DNA of 64,000 bases. Source: Mitsuokella jalaludinii DSM 13811. Lineage in GTDB: Bacteria; Bacillota; Negativicutes; Selenomonadales; Selenomonadaceae. Below are positions 17,366-24,699 of the stretch, piece by piece. Where the stretch lies: contig NZ_JNKR01000006.1 in assembly GCF_000702905.1 (NCBI RefSeq), positions 1 to 64,000 of the forward strand, given 5' to 3'. Every line of letters starts with the position of its first letter. Position 1 is the first letter of the stretch. Under the pieces are notes generated by a model. It had not been told where the DNA came from, made no database searches, and saw nothing but the letters and a program-made list of their open reading frames with translations. The translations under genes and the position numbers were made by a program.

Positions 17366-18412
17366 GTGGAGCAGCAGGAAATGGAAGCGTGCGTGAAGCG
17401 GGCAGAAGCGTCGCATGTGCTGACGCCCGAGGAGATCACAGCACTACTGGGCGCACCGGAGGTGGAAGAATGCCTCGCTGCGGCTGCTGACCGCGTGCGC
17501 CATGCATTTGTCGGCGACGGCGTGCACCTGCGCGGACTCATCGAATTCTCGAACATCTGCCGCCAGAACTGCATGTACTGCGGCCTGCGGCGCGAGAACG
17601 GCAAGGTCGAGCGCTATCGGCTCGACGCCGATACCATCGTGGAGCTCGCGCACAAGGCAAAGGGCTACGGCTATCAGACAGTCGTCCTGCAGTCGGGCGA
17701 GGACCTGTATTTCACGGCAGAGCGCCTCGCTGCCATCGTCCGTCGCCTCAAGGAGCTCGACCTCGCGGTGACGCTGTCGGTGGGGGAGCGCAGCTATGAG
17801 GAGTACGCACTCTGGCGCACTGCCGGTGCCGACCGCTATCTGCTGCGCATCGAGACGACGGACGAGGCGGTCTACGAGCGCTGGGACCCGGGCATGGACT
17901 ACGCGAACCGCGTGCGCTGCCTGCGCGACCTGCGCGCGCTCGGCTATGAGGTCGGCACGGGGACACTCGTGGGCCTGCCGGGGCAGAGCCTTGCTTCGAT
18001 TGCGGCAGACATCCTGTTCTACCAGCAGCTCGATGCGGACATGGTCGGCATCGGCCCCTTGATCCCGAATCCCGACACGCCGCTCGGCAAGGCTGTGCCG
18101 GGCGACTTTCACCTGACGCGACGCATGGTCGCCCTGCTGCGCCTGCTGCTGCCCGAGGCCAACATCCCCGCGACGACGGCCATGGAGACGATGGTGCCGC
18201 ACGGCCGCGAGCTCATCCTCGCGTCGGGGGCCAATGTCGTCATGCCGAATGTCACCGAGGGCGACCCGCGCCGCAACTATGCCCTGTACCCCGGCAAGGT
18301 CTGCGTGGCCGACACGCCGGCTGCCTGCCGCAGCTGCATGAGTGGGCGCATCCGCGCGATGGGACGCTTCGTCGCGAAGGACAAGGGCTTCCGCCGACAC
18401 CGCCAGTCGTGA
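17366..18412 (+). CDS. hydE: [FeFe]-hydrogenase H-cluster radical SAM maturase HydE
   Basis: HydE is one of the two radical SAM enzymes that build the H-cluster. It is a 348-aa TIM-barrel protein with CRQNCMYCGLR as the SAM cluster site, LQSGEDLYF in place of the GGE motif, and VGLPGQSLASIAADI with IGPLIPNPDTPL as family blocks. The start is GTG 17366, 6 nt after gagaggagg. A cysteine group CVADTPAACRSC near the C-terminus may hold a second, non-essential cluster. hydF is 2.8 kb upstream on the same strand, separated by metA and two secreted proteins. Confidence 0.94.
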   Translation: MEQQEMEACVKRAEASHVLTPEEITALLGAPEVEECLAAAADRVRHAFVGDGVHLRGLIEFSNICRQNCMYCGLRRENGKVERYRLDADTIVELAHKAKGYGYQTVVLQSGEDLYFTAERLAAIVRRLKELDLAVTLSVGERSYEEYALWRTAGADRYLLRIETTDEAVYERWDPGMDYANRVRCLRDLRALGYEVGTGTLVGLPGQSLASIAADILFYQQLDADMVGIGPLIPNPDTPLGKAVPGDFHLTRRMVALLRLLLPEANIPATTAMETMVPHGRELILASGANVVMPNVTEGDPRRNYALYPGKVCVADTPAACRSCMSGRIRAMGRFVAKDKGFRRHRQS

Positions 18413-18451
18413 ACCGATGGTGCCAAGAACGAAGAGAGAGGAGAGGATGTT

Positions 18452-19354
18452 ATGCGTGCATATGCTGTCATCGATATCGGCGGCACGGCCATCAAGTACG
18501 GCTGTGCAACAGAGGAGGGCCAGTTCCTCGAGAAAGCTTCCCGCCCGACCAGAACGGGGGCCGTGAGCATCCCCGATGCGGTCCTCGCCATCGTCAAGGA
18601 CATGGCCGCGCGCCATGAGCTTGCGGGCATCGCCATCGATACGGCGGGCATCGTGCGGCCGGGCGAGGACGGCGAGATCGTCTTTGCCGGTGAGACGACG
18701 TTCCCCGGCTACAGCGGCACGAAGCTCGGCCGCATCGTGCGCGAGACGATGCAGCTGCCCGTGCTCGTCGAGAACGACGTCAATGCTGCGGCGCTCGGCG
18801 AAGTATGGCGCGGTGCGGCCCGCGGCGCATCCTCTGCCTTCATGATCACGGTCGGCACGAACCTCGGCGGCTGCTTCGTGCAGCAGGGCCGCATCTGGCA
18901 CGGTGCGAGCTTCAGCGCCGGCGAGATCGGCTATCTGCGCTTGCACAATGAGAAGCGCATCTTGGAGGACGTCGCCTCGACGCGCGCCATGATTCGCGAG
19001 GCTGCCTTCTCACACAACATGAGCCCCTCAGAGCTCACGGGCGAGACGGTCTTCGACTGGGCGCGCGAAGGCGACGAGGAGGCATTGGCGGCCATCCAAG
19101 GACTGGCTGACAACCTTGGCGAGGGCCTAGCGGCTGTCTGCTGCCTGCTCAATCCAGAGGTCATCGTGCTCGGCGGCGGTGTCATGGCGCAGAGCGAGGT
19201 TCTCGGGCCGCTGCTCGAGCGGCGCCTCGAGAACCTCGTCATGCCTGCCATGCGCGTAAAGACGCATCTCGCCTTCGCCGTACTCGGCAACGATGCCGGC
19301 ATGCTCGGCGCGCTCTACGCGCTGCTGCAGCAGGAATATGTTGAAGTGCAATGA
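18452..19354 (+). CDS. ROK-family sugar kinase
   Basis: A 300-aa ATP-dependent sugar kinase. AVIDIGGTAIKYG is the phosphate-1 motif, IDTAGIV the start of the sugar domain, LPVLVENDVNAAALGE holds the catalytic Asp, and TVGTNLGGCFV is the phosphate-2 motif. The usual ROK zinc motif (C-x-C-G-x-x-G-C) is absent: GEIGYLRL is followed by NEKRILEDVAS. This places it with zinc-less ROK kinases such as BglK beta-glucoside kinase. The substrate is uncertain. A tight terminator follows. Confidence 0.85.
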   Translation: MRAYAVIDIGGTAIKYGCATEEGQFLEKASRPTRTGAVSIPDAVLAIVKDMAARHELAGIAIDTAGIVRPGEDGEIVFAGETTFPGYSGTKLGRIVRETMQLPVLVENDVNAAALGEVWRGAARGASSAFMITVGTNLGGCFVQQGRIWHGASFSAGEIGYLRLHNEKRILEDVASTRAMIREAAFSHNMSPSELTGETVFDWAREGDEEALAAIQGLADNLGEGLAAVCCLLNPEVIVLGGGVMAQSEVLGPLLERRLENLVMPAMRVKTHLAFAVLGNDAGMLGALYALLQQEYVEVQ

Positions 19355-19380
19355 AGATAGGAAATGACAGAGAACAGGAA

Positions 19381-19417
19381 AAGCCATCCGCGACAGCGTG
19401 CGGATGGCTTTTTTTGT
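19381..19417. terminator. Terminator between convergent genes
   Basis: aagccatccgc and gcggatggctt form an 11-bp stem followed by T7 on the plus strand. Confidence 0.9.
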
Positions 19418-19428
19418 TGCCTTGTGGA

Positions 19429-20196
19429 TCAGTGGAACAGGATCATGACGAGGCCGCCGACGGCCGGCATGCCGACGATGAAGACGCGAAGCAGGGGCAG
19501 CGGGGCGAGGTGCGTCATCTTCGCACCGAACCAGGCGCCGATCATGAGGCCGGCGAGCGTCTGGATGAAGATCGGGAAGTCGAGCCGACCGTTGAAGAGG
19601 TAGCTCAGGCCGCCTGCTGCCGAGATGGGCAGGATGACCATCATGCAGGTGCCGATGGTCTGCAATAGCGGCACGCCGAAGACGACCATGAGGGCGAGCT
19701 GGATGTAGGCCGCCGCGCCGATGCCGAAGGCACCGGAGAGGAAGCCCATGAAGAGGCCGATGGCGATGCCGTAGATCCAGAGCTTGCGCCCCGTCAGAGG
19801 CTCCTGACGGATCTTGATGTGGCGGCCGAGCCATTCGGCCTGGTACATCTTGATGTAGAGTGTCAAAGCGCTCGAGGCGAGCATGATGCCTGTGATCGCG
19901 CTGAGGATGGCGGACGGCACGATGTTGGAGAAGTTGGCGCCGAGATAGGCACCGGCGATGCCGCCTGCGCCCATGATGGCACCCGTCTTGACGAGCACCT
20001 CGTGCTGGCGGAAGTGGCTGATCGTGCCGGACAGCATCGTGAAGACCATCGAGGCGAGGGCCACGGCGAGCGCTGTGTGGATGGGCACGTGGAAGCCGAC
20101 GGTCAGCAGGGCAATCGTGACGCCGGCGCCGCCGGCCCCGACAAAGCCGATCAATGCGCCGAGGGCGAGCATGGAGGCGAATAGCAAGAGAATCAT
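19429..20196 (-). CDS. TauE/SafE (TSUP) family membrane transporter
   Basis: A 255-aa protein with about 8 hydrophobic segments and the two TSUP repeats (GFVGAGGAGVTIALLTV in the first half, GFLSGAFGIGAAAYIQ in the second). The family exports or imports sulfite, sulfoacetate or related organic anions; the substrate is unknown. MILLLFASM at 20196 is used. A longer reading frame to 20367 would run through the tRNA-Glu gene and is not credible. AAAGG touches this ATG, so an alternative TTG at 20187 is possible. Confidence 0.82.
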   Translation of the reverse strand: MILLLFASMLALGALIGFVGAGGAGVTIALLTVGFHVPIHTALAVALASMVFTMLSGTISHFRQHEVLVKTGAIMGAGGIAGAYLGANFSNIVPSAILSAITGIMLASSALTLYIKMYQAEWLGRHIKIRQEPLTGRKLWIYGIAIGLFMGFLSGAFGIGAAAYIQLALMVVFGVPLLQTIGTCMMVILPISAAGGLSYLFNGRLDFPIFIQTLAGLMIGAWFGAKMTHLAPLPLLRVFIVGMPAVGGLVMILFH

Positions 20197-20241
20197 CCTT
20201 TCTGATTTCTGATGTTTGTCTGAGCGCGCTTTGAGAGAAGC

Positions 20242-20271
20242 AAAAAAGCCAGGAGCAACTGCATCCTGGCT
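20242..20271 (-). terminator. Terminator of the gltX-tRNA-Glu unit
   Basis: On the minus strand agccagga and tcctggct form a hairpin followed by T6, just 3' of the second tRNA-Glu. Confidence 0.85.
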
Positions 20272-20282
20272 GTGATATACAA

Positions 20283-20357
20283 TGGTGACACCTATGGGAT
20301 TCGAACCCATGAACCCGGCGTGAGAGGCCGGTGTCTTAACCGCTTGACGAAGGCGCC
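20283..20357 (-). tRNA. tRNA-Glu (CTC), distal copy
   Basis: On the minus strand, acceptor ggcgcct pairs with aggtgtc (two G-U pairs), the anticodon stem ccggc/gccgg carries loop CTCTCAC with anticodon CTC, and CCA is encoded. It is separated by 1 nt from the proximal copy and differs from it in the acceptor 5' strand. Confidence 0.93.
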
Positions 20358-20358
20358 G

Positions 20359-20433
20359 TGGTGACACCTATGGGATTCGAACCCATGAACCCGGCGTGAG
20401 AGGCCGGTGTCTTAACCGCTTGACGAAGGTGCC
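20359..20433 (-). tRNA. tRNA-Glu (CTC), proximal copy
   Basis: Acceptor ggcacct pairs with aggtgtc, the anticodon is CTC and CCA is encoded. It starts 24 nt after the gltX stop on the same strand, so it is probably processed from the gltX transcript. Confidence 0.93.
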
Positions 20434-20457
20434 ACGTAACTGACTTGGTTTATTATA

Positions 20458-21918
20458 TTACACTTCCTGCAGTTTGGCAAGACTTTTTTTGAGGCGATCC
20501 AAAGAAATTTTTTTGCCGAGCAGAGAGAGGATTTCCGTGGCGCTGCCCGGCGTGACTTTCTGGCCTGCTGCGGCGATGCGCAGGACCCACATGGCGAAGC
20601 CCTTCTTGATTTCCTTCTCTTCGATGTAGGCGTTGAGCTTCTCGTAGAGTGCATCGTTGCTCCATTCGGACTCCGGCACGTCCTCTAAGAGGGCCATCAT
20701 GCCCGGCAGCAGTTCAGCGGCCTTCTCCGGCGTGACCTTGTTGCGCTTGTTGACGTAGAGCTCCGCATCGAAGGCCGGCTGCTCGCAGAGGAAGGCAATC
20801 TCCTGCGGCAGGTCGCCGAGGCGCTGGATGCGCGTCTTGAGCAGTGCGGCGAGATGCGCCCAGTTCTTCTCGAGGTAGTCGGGCAGGTCGCCGGCGAACG
20901 GGCGCGCCATCTTGGCGAAGTCCTCATCGCTCATGGCCTTGAGGTATTCGCCGTTGATCCAGCCGAGTTTGTCGTAGTCAAAGACAGCCGGGGATTTCGA
21001 GAGGCCTTCGAGGCTGAAGTGCGCGATGAGCTCATCCATCGAGAAAATCTCCTGGTTCGTCGTCTTCGGATTCCAGCCGAGCAGCGCGACGTAGTTGACG
21101 ATGGCGTCGGGCAGGTAGCCGGCCTTGACGAGGTCATCGAAACTCGTGGCACCGTGGCGCTTCGAGAGCTTCGAGATGGAGCCGTCCTCGTTCTTGCCCA
21201 TGACAGGGGCGAGGTGGATGAAGGTCGGGACATCCCAGCCGAACGACTCGTAGAGCAGGATGTACTTCGGCGTCGAGGTGATGAACTCTGCACCGCGCAT
21301 GATGTGCGTGATGTGCATGAGATGGTCATCGATGACGTTGGCGAAGTTGTAGGTCGGCATGCCGTCACGCTTCAGGAGTACCTGGTCCTCGAGCTCTTCG
21401 TTCTTGATCGTGATGTTGCCGTGGAGCACATCGAAGAACGTCGTCTCGCCCGTGAGCGGCATCTTCTGGCGGATGACATAGGGATCGCCGTTCTTGAGGT
21501 GCTCTTCGATGACCTCCGGCGAGAGGTTGCGGCAGGTGCGGTCATAGCCGCCGAACTGGCCGGCCGAGTGATCTTCGTCCGGGTCACAGAAGCAGTAGTA
21601 GGCGTGGCCCGTCTTGACGAGCTCCTCGGCGTACTGCTTGTAGAGATCCATGCGCTCGCTCTGGACGTACGGGCCGTACGGGCCGCCGAGGGATGGGCTC
21701 TCGTCCGGGACGATGTGCGCCATCTCGAGCGTGCGGTTGATGAAGTCGACGGCGTCGGCGACGTAGCGCGTGCGATCCGTGTCCTCGATGCGCAGGATGA
21801 ACTGGCCCTGCTGGGATTTTGCGTAAAGATAGCCGTAAAGGGCCGTGCGCAGGTTGCCGATATGCATGTAGCCCGTCGGGCTCGGCGCAAAACGCGTGCG
21901 GACAGTCTGCTTAGTCAA
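20458..21918 (-). CDS. gltX: Glutamyl-tRNA synthetase
   Basis: Charges tRNA-Glu for protein synthesis and supplies Glu-tRNA to HemA. The 486-aa class I synthetase has FAPSPTGYMHIGN (HIGH motif, residues 11-23), LRIEDTDRTR, and SKLSKRHGA (KMSKS motif, about residue 253), plus the C-terminal anticodon-binding helices. CFCDPDEDHSAGQFGGYDRTCR occupies the zinc-domain region. The start is TTG at 21918, with GAGGAGG 7 nt upstream; no ATG fits. Two tRNA-Glu genes lie directly behind it on the same strand. Confidence 0.96.
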   Translation of the reverse strand: MTKQTVRTRFAPSPTGYMHIGNLRTALYGYLYAKSQQGQFILRIEDTDRTRYVADAVDFINRTLEMAHIVPDESPSLGGPYGPYVQSERMDLYKQYAEELVKTGHAYYCFCDPDEDHSAGQFGGYDRTCRNLSPEVIEEHLKNGDPYVIRQKMPLTGETTFFDVLHGNITIKNEELEDQVLLKRDGMPTYNFANVIDDHLMHITHIMRGAEFITSTPKYILLYESFGWDVPTFIHLAPVMGKNEDGSISKLSKRHGATSFDDLVKAGYLPDAIVNYVALLGWNPKTTNQEIFSMDELIAHFSLEGLSKSPAVFDYDKLGWINGEYLKAMSDEDFAKMARPFAGDLPDYLEKNWAHLAALLKTRIQRLGDLPQEIAFLCEQPAFDAELYVNKRNKVTPEKAAELLPGMMALLEDVPESEWSNDALYEKLNAYIEEKEIKKGFAMWVLRIAAAGQKVTPGSATEILSLLGKKISLDRLKKSLAKLQEV

Positions 21919-21975
21919 TGGAATTCCTCCTCTTTTTTATGTATACGATGTGTGCATTGCGGGATATCTTTAAAA

Positions 21976-22004
21976 AGTATACTACAGAACAGCTTATGAG
22001 ACAA
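21976..22004 (-). promoter_or_regulatory. gltX promoter
   Basis: On the minus strand TTGTCT and TATACT are 17 bp apart, 58 bp before the start codon. The -35 box overlaps the tail of the dhaL terminator. Confidence 0.7.
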
Positions 22005-22031
22005 GAAAAGGCAAGGGATGGAGCCCTTGCC
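22002..22031 (-). terminator. dhaL terminator
   Basis: On the minus strand ggcaaggg and cccttgcc form a hairpin followed by ttttctt. Confidence 0.8.
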
Positions 22032-22057
22032 TGACTGGTTCAGCGATTTTTATCGGT

Positions 22058-22681
22058 TCACTTCCGCAGGAAGTTGTAGAGTGCGCGGTACATGAGCATG
22101 GAGCTCACAGCGCCCGGGTCCTCATGGCCGATGCTGCGCTCGCCGACGAGGCTTGCGCGGCCGCGGCGCGCGGCAATGGTCTTCGTGAAGTCCACACCCT
22201 CTTTGGCGGCATGCGAGGCCTCTTGGAGGACCTCGAAGAGCGTCTTGCCCTCAGCATGTTCCGGCAGGAAGCACTCGTGGATGGGAATCAGCGCGTCGAG
22301 CATGGTCTTATCGCCCTTTTTTGCATGGCCGCGTTTCTCGATGCCGGCAATAGCCGCGCCGAGGAGCTTTTCGAAGGAGGCGACGCTGAGTTTCGTGTCC
22401 TCGTCGCAGACCTCGGAAGCTCTGACGAATCCCGTGCCGTAGAGTGGGCCGGCGGCGCCGCCGACGTTGCGGATGAATGCCTTGCCAATCGTGTAGAGGA
22501 CGGGGCCCGGCTTCGTCGTGTCGTCCATCTCCTCGACGGCATCGAGCGCGGCCTGGAAGCCGCGGGCCATGTTGATGCCGTGGTCGCCGTCAGCAATCTG
22601 GCGGTCGAGATCCGTCAGGTAATCTTTCTGGGCGATGATCGCCGCGGCAACTGCATCGAGTGCGTCTTTGATTCTGGTCAT
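22058..22681 (-). CDS. dhaL: Dihydroxyacetone kinase ADP/ATP-binding subunit DhaL (orphan)
   Basis: A 207-aa all-helical nucleotide-binding subunit of the DhaKLM system. DRQIADGDHGINMARGF carries the Mg-binding aspartates, GGAAGPLYGTGF the glycine loop, and RRGRASLVGERSIGHEDPGA the C-terminal nucleotide-lid motif. AAAAGGAG precedes the ATG. No dhaK (substrate subunit) or dhaM (PTS phosphodonor) is next to it; the gene is bounded by a terminator and by a divergent LysR gene. It may partner a distant dhaK, or work with another DAK-like protein. Confidence 0.9.
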   Translation of the reverse strand: MTRIKDALDAVAAAIIAQKDYLTDLDRQIADGDHGINMARGFQAALDAVEEMDDTTKPGPVLYTIGKAFIRNVGGAAGPLYGTGFVRASEVCDEDTKLSVASFEKLLGAAIAGIEKRGHAKKGDKTMLDALIPIHECFLPEHAEGKTLFEVLQEASHAAKEGVDFTKTIAARRGRASLVGERSIGHEDPGAVSSMLMYRALYNFLRK

Positions 22682-22743
22682 ATGAAAAACTCCTTTTTAT
22701 CTAGCACCGATATCGTGATGATTATCTATACCAATGATATTAT

Positions 22744-22771
22744 ATTATAACATGAGGACGAAAAAGCACAA
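22744..22771 (-). promoter_or_regulatory. dhaL promoter
   Basis: On the minus strand TTGTGC and TATAAT are 16 bp apart, about 65 bp before the start codon. Confidence 0.6.
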
Positions 22772-22836
22772 GAGTGAATTGACAGAAATATGGGAGAAGA
22801 TAAACTCTTTCTACCTATGATTTTTGGGAAAAAGAT

Positions 22837-22865
22837 TTGCCTATTTTTGTGAGAAAAAGTATAAT
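22837..22865 (+). promoter_or_regulatory. lysR-type gene promoter
   Basis: TTGCCT (22837-22842) and TATAAT (22860-22865) are 17 bp apart, divergent from the dhaL promoter. Confidence 0.7.
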
Positions 22866-22933
22866 AGCAAGAAAGAGATATAGGACGTATGAATATTTGC
22901 TATAGACGGCTCCGGCCGGAAAGAGAGATCACT

Positions 22934-23845
22934 ATGGAAATCAAGGATATGCGGGCATTCTATGCCATCGTGGAAGAGGGCAACATCAGTCATGCGGCAC
23001 AGCGCCTCGACATTGCGCAGCCGGCGCTCTCGCGCCAGATGAAGCGGCTGGAGACTTCGCTCGGCGTGCAGCTCTTCGAGCGCGGTAGCCGGCGCATCCG
23101 CCTGACGGATGCGGGGCGCGTGCTCTACTCGCGCGTCGAGCACATCCTCGGCATGGTCGACGGGACGGTGCGTGAGATCACGGAGATCGGCTCCGGCATC
23201 GCCGGCTCGATCCAGCTCGGGACAATCACGACGTCGGGCGCACTGCTGCTGCCGGAGCTCATCTCCGAGTTCCACCGCCGCTACCCGCAGGTCACGTATC
23301 AGATCTGGGAGGCCGAGGGCGCGCGCATCCTGGAGCTGCTCGACAACCGCGTCATCGAGATCGCCATCACGCGCACGCAGGTGGACTCCAAGGTCTACGA
23401 GTCGATCGTGCTGCCGAATGAGCCGCTCGTCGTCGTCATGAATAAGGACCAGGTCATCGGTGCGTCCGACAGCGAAGTCCGCATGGAGGAGCTGCGCGAC
23501 ACGCCGATCATCATCCCGCTGCGCTGGCAGAGCCTCTTCATTGCGAACTGCCGCAAGCTCGGCTTCGACCCGCACATCCTCTGCGTCTCGGATAGCATCG
23601 TGCAGGACCTCCTGCTCGTCAAGCGCGGCATGGGCGCGGCCATCCTGCCCGTCTCATCGCGCACCTTGCTGACGGACGGCAATCTCCATTACAAGAAGCT
23701 CGTTTCGCCGGAGATGAGCACGCACACGGTCATCGCCTGGCTCAAGAACCGCACGCTCTCTTCGTCGAGCGAGCACTTCATCAAGCTCTTCCGCGAGATG
23801 TTCCTCGGCGAGAGGGCGCAGCACGGCGATGAAGAGACGGTGTGA
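22934..23845 (+). CDS. LysR-family transcriptional regulator
   Basis: A 303-aa LTTR. The N-terminal winged helix (MEIKDMRAFYAIVEEGNISH, then AAQRLDIAQPALSRQMKRLE) is canonical, and the C-terminal part forms the two-lobed effector domain. ATG 22934 is preferred over the longer frame from 22889 because alignment to the family starts there and AAGAGAG lies 7 nt upstream. It is divergent from dhaL, the usual layout for an LTTR and its target, so dhaL control is possible. The effector is unknown. Confidence 0.9.
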   Translation: MEIKDMRAFYAIVEEGNISHAAQRLDIAQPALSRQMKRLETSLGVQLFERGSRRIRLTDAGRVLYSRVEHILGMVDGTVREITEIGSGIAGSIQLGTITTSGALLLPELISEFHRRYPQVTYQIWEAEGARILELLDNRVIEIAITRTQVDSKVYESIVLPNEPLVVVMNKDQVIGASDSEVRMEELRDTPIIIPLRWQSLFIANCRKLGFDPHILCVSDSIVQDLLLVKRGMGAAILPVSSRTLLTDGNLHYKKLVSPEMSTHTVIAWLKNRTLSSSSEHFIKLFREMFLGERAQHGDEETV

Positions 23846-23991
23846 AAGCAATTAGAATCGAATTAATTCGGCAGGAATCCCTTTCTTTTTCCAGGGAGCT
23901 GCTATATAGTAGAGATATATTAAAAAATATATCTCTTTTTTTCTTATCTTCCGTTTGTCATTGGATATCATCTGGATATGGAGGGGATCAC

Positions 23992-24699
23992 ATGGATAAG
24001 GCAAATCAGCCGAGCAAACCAGTACGCATCTTCATTGTCGAGGACGAGCACCGCATCGCGCGCTTCCTGCAGATCGAGCTCGAGCACGAGGGCTTTGAGA
24101 CGGAGATCGAGGAGAACGGCACGCGCGCCTATGAGCGCATCATGCAGGGCAACTTCGACCTTGTGCTGCTCGATGTCATGCTGCCGGGCATGGATGGCCT
24201 GACCATCTGCAAGCGCGTGCGCGAGGTCTCGTCTCTGCCGATCATCATGCTGACGGCCAAGGACGAGGTCGAGGACAAGGTGGCCGGCCTCGACATCGGT
24301 GCTGACGACTACATGACGAAGCCGTTTGCCATCGAGGAGCTCATGGCCCGCATCCGCAATGCGCTGCGCAAGCACGTGCCGGACAATGGCGTGCCGCTCG
24401 AGGAGCGCCTGCAGGTCAAGAATCTCGTCATGTACCCGAAGCGCTATGAGGTCGAGGTCGACGGCGAGACGGTCCACCTGACGAAGAAGGAGTACTCGCT
24501 GCTCGAGTACATGATGCGCAATAAGCGCACGGTCCTCACGCGCGACCAGATCCTCGAGAAGGTCTGGGGCTACGATTACAGCGGCGACACGAATGTCGTC
24601 GATGTCTACATCCGCTACCTGCGCGCCAAGCTCGACGACCACTTCCATGAGAAGTACATCTACACGGTCCGAGGCGTAGGCTATGCGGTCAAGGAGTAA
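23992..24699 (+). CDS. Two-component response regulator, OmpR/PhoB family
   Basis: A 235-aa regulator. The receiver domain has IVEDE (acidic pocket), LVLLDVMLPGMDG with the phospho-acceptor Asp near residue 63, LTAKDE (Thr) and KPFAIEEL (Lys). The C-terminal winged helix holds LTKKEYSLLEYMMRN, and NVVDVYIRYLRAKL with TVRGVGYAV. The start at 23992 has GGAGGGG 7 nt upstream; the longer frame to 23842 overlaps the LysR end. It overlaps its sensor kinase by 17 nt. The closest general type is ArlR-like; targets are unknown. Confidence 0.93.
   Translation: MDKANQPSKPVRIFIVEDEHRIARFLQIELEHEGFETEIEENGTRAYERIMQGNFDLVLLDVMLPGMDGLTICKRVREVSSLPIIMLTAKDEVEDKVAGLDIGADDYMTKPFAIEELMARIRNALRKHVPDNGVPLEERLQVKNLVMYPKRYEVEVDGETVHLTKKEYSLLEYMMRNKRTVLTRDQILEKVWGYDYSGDTNVVDVYIRYLRAKLDDHFHEKYIYTVRGVGYAVKE

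Noticed and set aside
20197-20367. N-terminal extension of the TauE/SafE protein by 57 residues
   Set aside because: The extension reads through the tRNA-Glu gene and its terminator and has no hydrophobic or family similarity.
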